Of a DNA stretch of 64,000 bases, positions 1 through 9,845 are shown one piece after another. The DNA is from Micropterix aruncella (Eukaryota; Arthropoda; Insecta; Lepidoptera; Micropterigidae), in assembly GCA_944548615.1 (NCBI GenBank), contig OX155955.1:5807381-5871380 (forward strand). The letters are read 5' to 3'. The notes beneath the pieces are model-generated. The model was not told the DNA's origin. It was given only the letters and a program-made list of their open reading frames with translations, and made no database searches. Every line of letters begins with the position of its first letter. Within the stretch, counting starts at the first letter, position 1. The translations under genes and the position numbers were made by a program.

Positions 1-832
1 AGGGCAGAGAGTATAGGAATAAAAGCGCAAATAATACAGAACAAGTTCATATTTCTGCTTTGTGCTATGGAGAAGATATTAGGCATTACTTATTGTCTAT
101 CACAGCAGATACAAGCTGAAGAACTCGATTTAGCAGCCGCAGTGCATCTTATCACAAGTACGGAAGAAGAACTTAAAACATCCAGAACTGACGACACATA
201 CCTAGAGGTTTTAGAGAAGGCTAAATCTTTGGCACTCAGTAGTGGTGTTGTATGGAGTGAACAAAAAAGATCGAAGACTGTTCCTCATAGACTCGCTGAT
301 AGTGTGATAGGTAATGTCAACGACGGGTAATAAAAATACTGAAAATAAGGCCATATACTTCGAAGTTGTTGACAGCATTCTCGTGGAATTCAATCGCCGA
401 TTCTCCGAAAATGAAGGCCTGTTCTCAGCAATAGATGGCTTAAAGAAAGAAAATCCAGCCTTCATGGCGGAAGAGAAATTAAAGCCATTGAGAGAAAACT
501 ACAAAAAAAATCTAAATGTAGAACTTTTACAACTGCAACTACCCCTAGCTAGGAACTATTTACAAACCGGCGATGAAAACTCCGTTTTGTCACTACTCGA
601 ATCTCTCCGAGTTCTTCCAGCAGCATACTCAGAAGTGATAAAACTGTTGCAAATTTTTGCTACACTGCCTATCACCACAGCTGGAAATGAAAGATTTTTC
701 TCTGTGCTGAAAAGAGTAAAAGGGTACCTACGAAGTTCTACTGGCGATGAAAGATTGTCCTCACTTATGTTGATGGCGGTTGAAAGAGAAGAAATGAAAA
801 AAATATCACTAGACCAATTGAATGGTGGATGA
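1..832 (+). pseudogene. hAT transposase C-terminal part (ZMYM1-like), frameshifted
   Basis: The reading frame is open from base 1 to about 330 and continues in another frame from about 314 to the stop at 830-832, so one small indel breaks it. The second part contains the hAT dimerisation signature: ITTAGNERFFSVLKRVKGYL, then SSTGDERLSSLMLMAVER. This corresponds to the conserved (A/G)NERxFSxLKxIKxxLRSxMxxxRLxxL block of insect ZMYM1/TTF-type hAT transposases. The N-terminal zinc finger and first catalytic residues lie outside the window. The encoded enzyme would cut and paste the element in the nucleus; this copy cannot make it in one frame. Confidence 0.85.
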
Positions 833-1131
833 TTTTGCGGCGAAGAAACCACGACGATACCCTTTGCTACACTAACGTGACATTGGAATGTACCGTAGTT
901 ATTTTGTTTCATGATACCTTTTACAAATAAAGCCTATGTAATAAAATTTGATACATTTTTTCTTCCATACCCAACCTACCAAAAAAGTTCGTTTTCTTTT
1001 ATAAATAACCAAGCGATCAATATATGTACTTATAAATCGTAGGTAAAAATATCAGATTTTTTTGTAAGTTGTAAAATTATAGGGGGGGGCAATTGCCCCC
1101 CCCCCCCTGCCCTTATCAAATGACGCCCCTG
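1..1131 (+). mobile_element. hAT DNA transposon, 3' part, inserted in a LINE
   Basis: The element enters from the left edge and stops at 1131, where the strand reads ...TGACGCCCCTG. The reverse complement starts CAGGGGCGTCATTTGATAAG, a typical hAT terminus. Just inside the end is a G-run/C-run hairpin (about 1082-1108) centred on CAATTG. An AATAAA at about 925 follows the transposase stop and could be its poly(A) signal. From 1132 onward the DNA is minus-strand LINE reverse transcriptase, so the hAT interrupts that LINE. The 8-bp target duplication cannot be tested because the left end lies outside the window. Confidence 0.85.
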
Positions 1132-2672
1132 ATCGGGGATACAAACGCTCGCTTCCATATTTCAGGCATAACACCTTCTTTCAGCGAACGACGAAAAAGT
1201 ATCGACAAAGGCAATGCAATACTATCAGCACAGCGAACAATAAATAGGGGAGCTAGGTCGTCTGGTCCAGCCGATTTCGTTAGGTCTATTTTTTAAAGTA
1301 AATTCAATACATCCTCCTCTTTGACTTCCACATGGTTTATGTCACCACTAGATGACGTTGTCAGATCTTCATGGTTAGTAACTGGATCACTCGGGGAATT
1401 CTGTAGAAACACCGAAGTGAAGTAAGAGGAGAATAGTTCACAAACATCTGGGCCATTTGATGCAGATACCGAACCGCAAAGCATTGTGGATGGGATAGAA
1501 CTAGACTTATTACCTTTTATATATGACCAGAACGCTTTAGGATTGGCAATAATCGAGGATTCCGTTTTGTTTATGTATATTTTAAAGCACTCATTTTCCC
1601 GCCGTTTGGCTTGAGAGCGAAGATGGATAAACGTATGATAGTCTGATAGATTGCCATACGACTTGTACTTTCGAAAGTATTTGTATTTTTCTTTTAGTAG
1701 TTTGCGGAGAGGCAGATCATACCAAAGAGGAAATTTCTCCTTCGAGAGGCGTTTACATGGCACGTGTTTATCGCGAGCTGTGTAAATAGTAGTATAGAAA
1801 AATCTTACTGCCTCCTCTAAGGTTCCCTGAGTCAAGGACAAGTGCCAATCTGTATTATCGAGGTCCTTAATTATTTCGCCAAAGTTAGCTTTATAATAAA
1901 GATACTTCATTTGAACATTATGACATAGCGCAAGGTATTTAGCGAAGGAGGCTTGTATACAAAGAGATTTATGGTATGGATCTTCGGGAACAAGTGGATC
2001 AGTACAGGCTTCCACTGCAATCGGATCAGTACAGAGGGCCAGATCCAGAATCTTATTATCGGAGTTACGTACACCACTGAACTGTGAAAGATTACATAGG
2101 TTCAAGGTGTCAATAAAATTAAGCTGGCTGGGTCCAGAAAAGCAATGGGGTTCAAGTACTAAACTTGAAGCATCTGCGGGACGCCAATCTATGTTACTCA
2201 TGTTGCAGTCGCCTAGAATTATGAATTTGTCATGTGGATGACCCAAAACAATAGTTGTCAAATTATTTGAGAAATTATCTAACTGCTCGTTAAAGGAAAA
2301 CCTTAAATTTTGATTACACAAGTAAATAACACATAGATTGATTTTGCAATTTGGCTCCGCATGAGTCGAGATAGAGACCCATAAATCTTCTGCTGATGAT
2401 TGCCAGTCCTTTTGTTCGATAGCAATAAGAGTGCGCCGGACTGCAATCAGAACTCCACCACCGTATTTCTGGTGTGTGCGGGCGTAATTTCGATCACGCC
2501 TGAACAGTACATACCTATCATCACAAAGCTCGCGATCAGATATCCCCTCCAATAGCCAAGTCTCAGTGATCACTACTATATCAAAGAAATTTAAGAGGAG
2601 ATTTCGTAAGAACGTGTTAGTCTTTGTCCGCAGTCCCCTAGCATTCTGATAGTAGATATTAAGGTCCACCAT
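1132..2672 (-). pseudogene. LINE ORF2: APE endonuclease and start of reverse transcriptase
   Basis: From the ATG at 2672 the frame encodes 459 residues. The N-terminal ~220 residues are an AP-endonuclease-like domain. The metal and active-site motifs are visible in order: QNARG near residue 9, ETWL near 37 and GDCNMSNIDW near 155. The last motif, normally SDH, appears as DPYH. A TAA at 1293-1295 ends the ORF, but the same frame continues with KKIDLTKSAGPDD and LKEGVMPEIWKRAFVSPI, the first conserved block of a LINE reverse transcriptase. The hAT insertion then cuts it off. The endonuclease would nick target DNA to prime reverse transcription. Confidence 0.85.
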
Positions 2673-2997
2673 ATCGCAAACTACAGCTTAATTGATATGT
2701 AAGTATATTAGGGAAGTGCGTAGATATTAATAATAAGATTGACGTAATCGAATTTGTAATAAGATAAGACCAACTGTATGGTGCTGATATAAATATTATT
2801 ATAACAAAATTAGTGCAGATGCGATAGAGTGCGATATACCTCGATCCGGCTCCTGAGATGCTGCTGATGAAACTGATTACATTCAATTCTGTACTTAGGT
2901 TGAGTGATGAGGTTATGCGACTGACAACAGGCTGAATGCTTACGGCTAGACAAGAGTAATGAAGTAATGAAGTGGTTAACAAAAAACAACATAATTA

Positions 2998-3944
2998 TTA
3001 AGATAAATTTTCCAACTGAGCTTCCGACCGTATCGATATAACTGGGGAAGTAGTGTTTTTTCTCATAAAAAAATTGCAGTGTTTCACCCAAGCATATTGG
3101 TATCCGAGTTGAGACTTGGTTAGTTTCATTTTGGAAAGTAACATTTTGTTGCGAACGGTGAGATGGTCGTTCACATATATTCTTCCACTGCCCTGAAGAC
3201 CTATGTCTCTCGGAGTGAGCGATGCTTTGCGAGCGGCCGCAACGAAATCTTCCTTTGCATAGCGATTTATAAATCGGACCACGATCGCTTTTGGGGAATC
3301 TTGCTGACGCGTTGGGATCCTTGAAAAAAAATCCAATTGGTGCTTTTGTACTGCATAGTTGACTTTAGATCCAATTTTAGAAACAATATCGAATAGGTTC
3401 TCATTTGGTGATTGTGGAACTCCTTTTATTTCCAGATTATTCATCCGTTCGAACTGCTCTTTATCATCAAACCGCTTCTCAAGTTCAAGAACTTTAATAC
3501 GCAAATCAGAGAAGGATTCTTGATTTTTTTCTAGAGTTGCCATCCGATCTTCAATTTGTTTAAATTTTATGCTGACGGCGTTAACAGTGGTGTGGATATT
3601 CTTCACGGAACTCTTCAACTCGTCCATATCAGACTTCAGAGACGAAATATCTTCGGCTTAGTTGATAAGGGGGGAGATCTTCAAGGATATTGCCCTTATC
3701 TCTTCCATTAGTCCCTCCAGAGTGATAGGGCTTCGAGAATCTTGCTGGGTTTGTGAAATCGATGGCTGCGTAGGTAGGACGCCTGTCTTGCATGAAATAC
3801 AGCGCCATGTAGACTTCCGTTCGCCAAGTTTCCTATATCCAACCTCTGTGATCCCCACACATGCGTAGTCGAATACCTTGCGACAGATAATACAATGAAC
3901 ACTATCACGGATATTATATCCGCGGAGCACTTAGCACAAATCAT
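2998..3944 (-). pseudogene. LINE ORF1 protein: PHD-like zinc finger, coiled coil, FP-like domain
   Basis: The likely start is the ATG at 3944 (MICAKCSAD). A small frameshift near 3910 separates this first Cys pair from the rest of the zinc finger (CIICRKVFDYACVG...WRCISC) in the frame 3930-3658. That frame ends in an in-frame TAA at 3658-3660, then resumes at 3657 through a heptad-rich coiled coil (roughly 3620-3450) into a domain with NNLEIKGVPQSPNENLF. This last block resembles the ORF1/FP-type domain found in insect LINEs and related to the baculovirus FP fold. ORF1 proteins bind the element's RNA. The copy is broken by at least one frameshift and one stop. Confidence 0.8.
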
Positions 3945-4159
3945 TTAAAATAAAAAAATAGAAATTGTACAATTTGTGTGCGATATGGTTTGCAACACCG
4001 CTACCGTAGTATATTCGTAAGTCACCGTGGTTTGCGTCTTGGGTTATTTATATAAAATCAATGTTTAAATTATAATTCTTTGACGGGAAAAACCACTAGC
4101 GGCATCTGCCGGTGATATTATGTACGAGGTGAATCACGCTCTGCTCGAAAGAAAAAAAT

Positions 4160-4245
4160 GTCCAGTTGGCACAGGAATCGAACTCGGTATTTTTGTGACA
4201 GCAATCGGTCAGGATAGCTTACCATTCGGCCACAAGCCGCTTGGG
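4160..4245 (-). repeat. tRNA-like sequence, probable SINE head
   Basis: On the minus strand, GTGGCCGAATGGTAAGC (A-box-like, around 4222-4232) is followed about 40 nt later by GAGTTCGATTCC (B-box-like, 4174-4185). This is the spacing of an RNA polymerase III internal promoter. The acceptor and T stems do not pair well, so it is unlikely to be a working tRNA. It is better read as a tRNA-derived SINE head or tRNA pseudogene. No SINE tail or target duplication was identified. Confidence 0.5.
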
Positions 4246-4599
4246 AGCGGCGTGCTGAACGTCGCAATAGTTTATACTCGCGTGCAGTGTACCAACGATA
4301 TTTAGCTCTGTGGCTGACAGGGTAATTCAACGGAAATAAAGAAATGGTCAAAGTTAGATTAAACGATTTCACTTAATTCACAGACAAACCAGCGATGGCA
4401 CCGATATTACAAAAATGCGCACAATTTTAGCTTCAATTCAATGTCACGTACGCGAAGAAATATTCACTTTTAACTCGCGAATTTGTTGTTTAACGAGAGC
4501 TAAATAGAAACAGCTGACTTGTCTTGACGTCCTGACGTTGTGATAGTAATGGTACCCTTTGAGGCTTGACAGGTCCAGACTTAGGCCTGTTTTGTGGCA

Positions 4600-5128
4600 C
4601 AAGTTGCCCCCCCCCCCCCCCCAGAATATGAGGGGCAGACCGAGCTGGGCTCGGTGAGGGATTCTCCACTATCCTTGGAAGGGATTGTGGTACCCTCCTG
4701 GGGTAAAATATCTTTTACTTGTGCTTCCATTAATTTTGTTGAGCTGATGGGGTAACACACACACTACCCGCCCTTGGTAGGTGTGGTACACTTTTGTGGG
4801 GGGTTTTAGTGCCCCAGAGGCTGTGTGGGCCTGGGTGTGGGTTGGTGCCGCCTGGTTCGGCACTGTGGGATTGGTTAAGGAGATTGGGATGGGACTGAGG
4901 GTTAGGATCTTGAGTGCCGGCCAGGGGTTTTTGTTATACCACTTACCTAGGGCACTTGGTCAATAACAGGCGGCAACCTCGAGTAGGATAGTCCCCTGGC
5001 CTTATTTAGGGGATCTATGCGACCTGCGCTACTCCCTAAACCGTTCGCCAAACCCAGCATCGGACAGATGCTGGGAGTAGGGGAATAGTCAAACAATTTC
5101 AAACTCAAATTGCTTGGCCATGCCGCCC
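4600..5128. other. GC-rich interspersed sequence, family not identified
   Basis: A C16 run (4607-4622) opens a GC-rich stretch unlike its AT-rich surroundings. It runs up to the Harbinger target site. There is no convincing ORF or terminal repeat. It may be the 3' UTR of a non-LTR element or part of another repeat. Confidence 0.3.
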
Positions 5129-5343
5129 TTAAGGTGCGATTCCACCAAAATAGTGTGCAGCACATTTGCTTGCACACATTTTGTGCAAAACTCCAACAGT
5201 GCAGGTACTAAGCTGGTGTCGCATTTGGCTTCCGTCTCCACTGGTAAGGCTGTGCGTAACTTTTGTAAGCGCACAGTTCAGAACACTTGTGCGCGAACAT
5301 GTTCACTGAGCAGAGTTTCTGCCGAGACAGTTCAGTAGTTAAT

Positions 5344-6272
5344 ATGAACGGGCAGGGAAACGTAGTGCTTTGTGCTGCAGCATGTGTTTTACTATGTAGT
5401 CTCCTTAAAAAGAAACGAAGGAAGAAACCGCGATGTTGGGTGAGGCCGTTACTACAGTGACGGAATGAAGAAACGAATAAATTTCTAGAAGAAATAAAAA
5501 TAGATCCATTGAGTGGATTTAAAAACTTCACACGTATATCTTGCGAAGATTTTGAGTTGCTGGTTAATGTAACTAGTCCTTTTATTGCTAAGCAAGATAC
5601 CAACTACAGAAAATGTGTCCCTGTTTCAATGCAAATTATAAGTTTACGTACGTAGATGTCGGTTGTAAAGGAAGAATATCGGATGGTGGTGTTTTCAAAA
5701 ATACTGGTTTCTATGCTAATCTTCAGCAAGGAAAATTAAATTTGCCTGACCCTTACCCGTTACCCGGAAGGAACAAACCAATTCCACATGTCATTGTGGC
5801 AGATGATGCTTTTGCGTTAGATATAAATTTAATGAAATCATATCCCGGTCAACATGACAAAAGATCAAAAGAGAGAATATTTAATTATCGGTTGAGCAGA
5901 GCGAGACGTATTGTGGAAAACGTATTCGGCATTATGTCCGGTGTATTTCGCATACTCAGGAAACCTATTCTGTTAGCTCCAGAAAAGACACAATTGATAA
6001 CACTGACATGTTGTTACTTGCATAATTTTTTGATAACACAAAAATCGTCTTCACAACTTTATACTTCTGCTGGCTGTTTTGATACTGAGAACCAAATTAC
6101 TCATTGCACTATCGATGGAAGTTGGCGGCGTGATGCAGGCATGGCAAACTTACTGCCTTTAAGACATGTTGGAAGAAGACCCCCTGGCGATGCGAAAAAC
6201 ATAAGAGAAGAATTTGCACATTATTTCCAAACTGACATCGGAATGGTGCCATGGCAAGAAACACTGGCGTAA
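5344..6272 (+). pseudogene. Harbinger transposase with internal deletion
   Basis: The ATG at 5344 opens MNGQGNVVLC..., meets a TGA after RPLLQ (about 5458), and continues in frame with EEIKIDPLSGFKNFTRISC...TNYRKCVPV. Near 5625 it jumps frame into NANYKFTYVDVGCKGRISDG and runs to 6272. The family normally has about 100 residues between these blocks, including the GAxDGKH motif with the first catalytic Asp. That block is absent here. The remaining motifs are present: DVGCKGRISDGGVF, ADDAFAL (second Asp) and RARRIVENVFGIM (the Glu). The deletion and the stop make the enzyme inactive. Confidence 0.88.
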
Positions 6273-6320
6273 ATAGTATAGGTATCTAAGTAATAATATT
6301 AGAGGTAAGAAAATAAACAT

Positions 6321-6686
6321 TTAAAACGTACCTACCTGTTCATTTATTTCGTCGTGTGAGTTCAAGCTGACGTTCGGCTCATCCCTTCCATGAAAGAAAT
6401 TCAAATATGCATAAGCAAACCATTTCGGCTTATATATATCTAAAATCCCAGAACCTGAAGATTTTGAGTCCGCGATTTTCTTCTTTTCTCTTCGGTATTG
6501 AGCCAAAATAATCTTCCATTTTCTCATTACCTCAGTCGAGTAACAATTGAAACTTTGCGCCAACTCTTGAGTGGCGTCGTGTTTTTTGTTTTTATTTTTA
6601 TAATCACTGTGACTAGAATCCCATAATACAGGATAAGTTTCAATAGCTTGAATAAAATTAATAATTTTATCATTCGTCCAATCCAT
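6321..6686 (-). CDS. MADF (Myb/SANT-like) DNA-binding protein of Harbinger element
   Basis: An uninterrupted 121-codon frame from the ATG at 6686. It encodes a MADF domain: WTNDKIINFIQAIETYPVLW at residues 3-22, then ATQELAQSFN and VMRKWKIILAQYRREKKK, the three-helix Trp/Lys-rich pattern of MADF/Myb-like partners of PIF/Harbinger elements. In this superfamily the partner binds transposon ends and helps nuclear import of the nuclease. It is convergent with the nuclease gene and about 50 bp from its stop. There is no frameshift, so it could still make protein and act on related elements. Expression is not known. Confidence 0.82.
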   Translation of the reverse strand: MDWTNDKIINFIQAIETYPVLWDSSHSDYKNKNKKHDATQELAQSFNCYSTEVMRKWKIILAQYRREKKKIADSKSSGSGILDIYKPKWFAYAYLNFFHGRDEPNVSLNSHDEINEQVGTF

Positions 6687-6833
6687 ATTTAGCTTGGTTA
6701 ATTAACAATGTACGCGCACAAATCAATGTTTTCACTCCGGTAGCGGAAGCAAGACTGAGTTCGCGCACAACAGGTTTGTACACGTCGACGCGAGTCCACT
6801 GCCTGCATGTGTGCGCGCACAAAAGTATACAGA

Positions 6834-6866
6834 TGTGCGCGAACATTTCTAGAATGTTCGCGCACA
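6834..6866. promoter_or_regulatory. 33-bp subterminal palindrome of Harbinger element
   Basis: TGTGCGCGAACATTTCTAGA at 6834-6853 is followed by its near-perfect inverse. The same TGTGCGCGAACAT core occurs near the other end around 5288-5301, and GTGCGCGCACAA at about 6810. Subterminal repeats of this kind are candidate binding sites for the element's own DNA-binding protein. Confidence 0.55.
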
Positions 6867-6972
6867 ATTTGTTATTGTTTGTTTTAGTGAGTCGACCAGA
6901 ATAAACATTTGTGTCGCACAATGTGCATTGCAGTGCCGCACAGTTCTGCACACTGGTGGAATCGCATCTTTA

Positions 6973-7718
6973 TGTTCTGTTAATCGGAAGCTAATTAAAT
7001 AATTTTTCAGATACAGTAGAAACTCGATTATCGATCAAGGGGGAAATAGAAGGATAATAAAAAAAACAGGGGGTTACATAGTACCATTGATTTTATAGGG
7101 TATTAAGTTGCTCAATGCCGTACTACGTTTTGGTACCTAAGATTTTACTACTAAATGCAAAGTGTAGATGGGACTCATAGTTACAAACATTTAGTAATGA
7201 ATTACGCCTATAAGAATAACGCCTATATATCCTATCTCGAAATAACATAATATGTTAATACCATTCGAATTTTTAAATCACAATTTTTATTTTAATACTA
7301 TTTACATAAAGATGTACATTTTAAATTTGGTATACAGGTTTCAATAATACCTACGCACTTTAATGTTGTTATGATGTAATCAGCCTATAAAAAAATATGA
7401 TACATGGCACTAACAATTGAATGTTATTATTGTTATCATTGCTAAAATTATTGGGGTTTTATAATCAATTATTCTTTTATAAAAAAACATTTTTTATCAA
7501 TGTTCTTATTGACTGCCAAATAATTTGCTATTAGTTTCGCCGGACAATGCTATCCTAGCCACCTGCATGTCGCCGGCGTATAAGGGTTGCCAAAACGTAC
7601 TATGGCATTGAGCAATCTAATACCTATATAATTAATGATATTATCACAAAACATACATTTAGGTAATTGTGTATTATTGTATTGATTATGGCTGTTTTCA
7701 CAAAAGCACAGTACATAT
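6973..7718. other. AT-rich DNA with one Tigger-like terminus
   Basis: No gene is visible. TACAGTAGAAACTCGATTATCG at about 7013-7034 matches the pogo/Tigger terminal sequence (compare the element at 37454), but no opposite end is found, so this may be a single decayed end. Confidence 0.4.
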
Positions 7719-7931
7719 ACTGTTGGGGACTGAGCTAAATGTGAGGGGTGGCTGAGGTGCGGAGACCGGCGTTTGTAGAACATGCGTTCTTTCGTTAGCG
7801 TACATACCTATACCTATTACTGTCGAGTATCATAGGGCAGTGATGTCACAATGCTAATGTCTGTGATGGGGAGACCGAACGCCGGTCCCTGCACCTCAGC
7901 CACCGCTTACATTTAGCTCAGTCCCCAACTG
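7719..7931. repeat. Short inverted-repeat (foldback) element, possible MITE
   Basis: The left arm at about 7719-7775 (CTGTTGGGGACTGAGCTAAA...) and the right arm at about 7871-7931 are inverted copies of some 55-60 bp, separated by about 95 bp. They share GTTGGGGACTGAGCTAAATG and GGTGGCTGAGGTGC. No clear target duplication was seen. A G16 run lies just downstream at 7956-7971. Family unknown. Confidence 0.6.
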
Positions 7932-7971
7932 TGAATACATAATTGGTTCTTTGAAGGGGGGGGGGGGGGGG

Positions 7972-8356
7972 AGGGTTCTATTAATAAGAACAGAGTTACG
8001 TAAAGAATTTGAAAAACAATATTTCAATAGTTCTAAACTTTCAATGTTTGGATATTTTTAATTTATCTTCAAATACTTTCTTCGAAAAAATTATAAATAC
8101 GATAAACAGTCTTCGGGTTTGATGGATATATCTTCGTCCGTTGGGTACGTAGGCTGTGGTAATCGTTACTACACTATAACAATGCTTTCTAGTCAGTATA
8201 ATATTTTCTATAAAAGTTCATATGTATATTAACATTATAAATACATTGTGATGTATATTATATATATTTATATTAACTATACTTTTACATTTTATTATTA
8301 CCTTATCGTATTATTTATATTAATTTATTATTTGTGCACGTGTATGTATGTATATA
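7972..8356. other. AT-rich DNA without a recognised gene
   Basis: Simple AT-rich sequence between the foldback element and the mariner. I see no supported feature. Confidence 0.4.
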
Positions 8357-8485
8357 CCACCTTGATCAAAAAGTATCAAGAATCACCACCGTGTAGCGCT
8401 CCTAGTGTCCCGATTTCAATTCTCTTTTTTTGTTAAGTTGACACGTCTGTTCCTGACATCTGGTAACATTTTCTCGATAGCTTGA

Positions 8486-8673
8486 TGGGGCGTTTACACT
8501 CTCGCGCGAGACGCAAAACCATGTTGTAAACAAACGGAACAGAGGCAAAGCTTCTAGCAAGTACATAGGTAAACATTTTGTACGCTCGTTAGAAGCTTTG
8601 CCTCTGTTCCATTTGTTTACTGATATGGTTTTGCGTCTCGCCTCGCGCCTCGCGCGAGAGTATAAACGCCCTA
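8486..8673. mobile_element. 188-bp hairpin MITE nested in the mariner 5' UTR
   Basis: The ends are T(G/A)GGGCGTTTA(C/T)ACTCTCGCG and its inverse, flanked by TGA on both sides (8483-8485 and 8674-8676). The two halves pair along most of their length (for example GAACAGAGGCAAAGCTTCTA in both arms). The right arm has an extra GCCTCGCGCCTCGC stretch. A 3-bp target site with TA-rich long arms is compatible with a Harbinger-type or other small DNA transposon; the family is not identified. Confidence 0.82.
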
Positions 8674-8748
8674 TGACATTCGTAAAAGTTATGGCGCATA
8701 TAGTGCAACTGCCTTTTGGTGTGTCGGCGATTTTTTACGATTTTAAAA

Positions 8749-9792
8749 ATGGAATTAATTTTCAAGCAAAGAGTTTGCATTAAATTTTGTGGAAAAATTG
8801 GATTCAACGGTGCGAGGACTGTGGAAATGTTGAAAAAGTGTTTAGGCAGCAATACTCTATCGAAAACAAAAGTTTATGTGTGGCACGAACGCGTCAGAAC
8901 TTGTCTAACGTCCGTCGAAGATAAAAATCGAAAACTGAGGAAAACGTCGAAAACTTGAAAGAAATGTTGACCGAAAACCGCAAATTCGCCATCAGAGAGA
9001 TGGCAGAGGAGTTGAACATCGCATATGGATCCTCTCAAGACATTGTGGTTAATGATTTGGGCCTCAGACGTGACGCTGCAAAACTGGTGCCGAAAGACCT
9101 GAATATAATGCGAAAAAGGGACCTAAGTGTATGACGTCGCATAAACATGTTTTCCAAGGCTGAATCTGACCCAACATTCATCAAACGGATTATTTCTGGA
9201 GACGAGACATGGATTTATGAGTATGACATGCAATCCAGACATCAAGCGAGGGAATGGCGTGCACCGAATGAACCGCGACCGAAAAAACCACGTCCTTTTA
9301 AGTCGAAAAAGAAGGCGATGCTAACAGTTTTCATGGATTACAAAGGTGTTTTGTATCATGAATTCCTTCCAGATAGCCAGACCGTCAACAAGGAGTATTA
9401 TTTAGGTGTTGCGTGAAGCAATTCGCAAGAAAAGACCGGATTTGTAGGCAAACAACTCGTAGATTTTGCACCACGATAACACACCGTCGCAGATTGCGAT
9501 CAATATCCGTGACTTTTTGGCCAAAATCAACACAAATACCATCTAACAGCCACCGAATTCGCCTGGTTTGGCTTTCTGCGAGTTTTTCCTATTCGGTCGA
9601 CTCAAGAAACCGCTCCGTGGAACGCGTTACAGCACCCGATATGAGGTCATGGAAAAATCGCTGACCCCTCTGATGGCCATACCGAAAATCGAGAGCCAGA
9701 CATATTTCGAGGTTTGGATCAAGCGCTGGCATATTTGCGTTGCAGTCGATGGGGAGTACTTTAAAGGGGACAATATCAATTTTGATGAATAA
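8749..9792 (+). pseudogene. mariner transposase, multiply disrupted
   Basis: The start is the ATG at 8749 (MELIFKQRVCIKFC, first helix-turn-helix). Continuing fragments are KEMLTENRKFAIREMAEELN (second HTH), the first Asp in IISGDETWIYEYD (about 9207), the second in HDNTPSQ (about 9474) and PLRGTRY near 9625. The end, GEYFKGDNINFDE, has its stop at 9790. There are frameshifts near 8940 and 9410, stops near 9133 and 9443, and loss of the GRP linker. The third catalytic Asp, normally in SPDLAPCDFF, is changed: the copy reads SPGLAFCEFF. The gene is dead. Confidence 0.88.
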
Positions 9793-9845
9793 ACTTGTAT
9801 TTTCGATTTCTTAAATAAATTCCTGATACTTTTTGATCAAGGTAG

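Larger units (their letters stand above)
1132..3980 (-). mobile_element. Non-LTR retrotransposon (LINE, CR1/Jockey-like), 5' part
   Basis: Read on the minus strand, the order is ORF1 (PHD-like zinc finger, coiled coil, nucleic-acid-binding domain), a ~325-bp gap, then ORF2 (APE-type endonuclease and the start of reverse transcriptase). This is the order of CR1/Jockey-group LINEs. The copy is interrupted at 1131/1132 by the hAT element, and the rest of the reverse transcriptase should lie left of the window. The 5' boundary is approximate; I saw no target duplication. Both ORFs carry stops or frameshifts, so the copy is dead. Clade assignment is by domain architecture only. Confidence 0.85.
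5132..6969 (+). mobile_element. PIF/Harbinger DNA transposon, complete to both ends
   Basis: Both termini are visible. The left end is AGGTGCGATTCCACCA and the reverse complement of the right end is AGATGCGATTCCACCA. Both are flanked by TTA (5129-5131 and 6970-6972), the 3-bp target duplication of this superfamily. The 1838-bp element holds two convergent genes: a Harbinger nuclease on the plus strand and a MADF-domain protein on the minus strand, the standard two-protein layout. Subterminal TGTGCGCGAACAT motifs occur near both ends. The nuclease gene is deleted internally, so the element is non-autonomous. Confidence 0.93.
8357..9845 (+). mobile_element. mariner transposon with nested MITE
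   Basis: The terminal inverted repeats are C(C/T)ACCTTGATCAAAAAGTATCA, with TA on each side (8355-8356 and 9846-9847). Without the 188-bp MITE at 8486-8673 the length is about 1.3 kb, the usual size of mariner. One transposase gene lies between the ends and is heavily decayed. Confidence 0.93.

Noticed and set aside
2998..3627. An integrated baculovirus FP gene
   Set aside because: The FP-like domain sits between a PHD-like finger and an APE endonuclease on the same strand, which is LINE ORF1 architecture; no other viral gene is nearby.
4160..4245. Functional tRNA gene
   Set aside because: A- and B-box-like motifs are present but the stems do not pair.
7708..7940. TACATA as a target duplication of the 7.7-7.9 kb foldback element
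   Set aside because: The two occurrences are not at equivalent distances from the arms.
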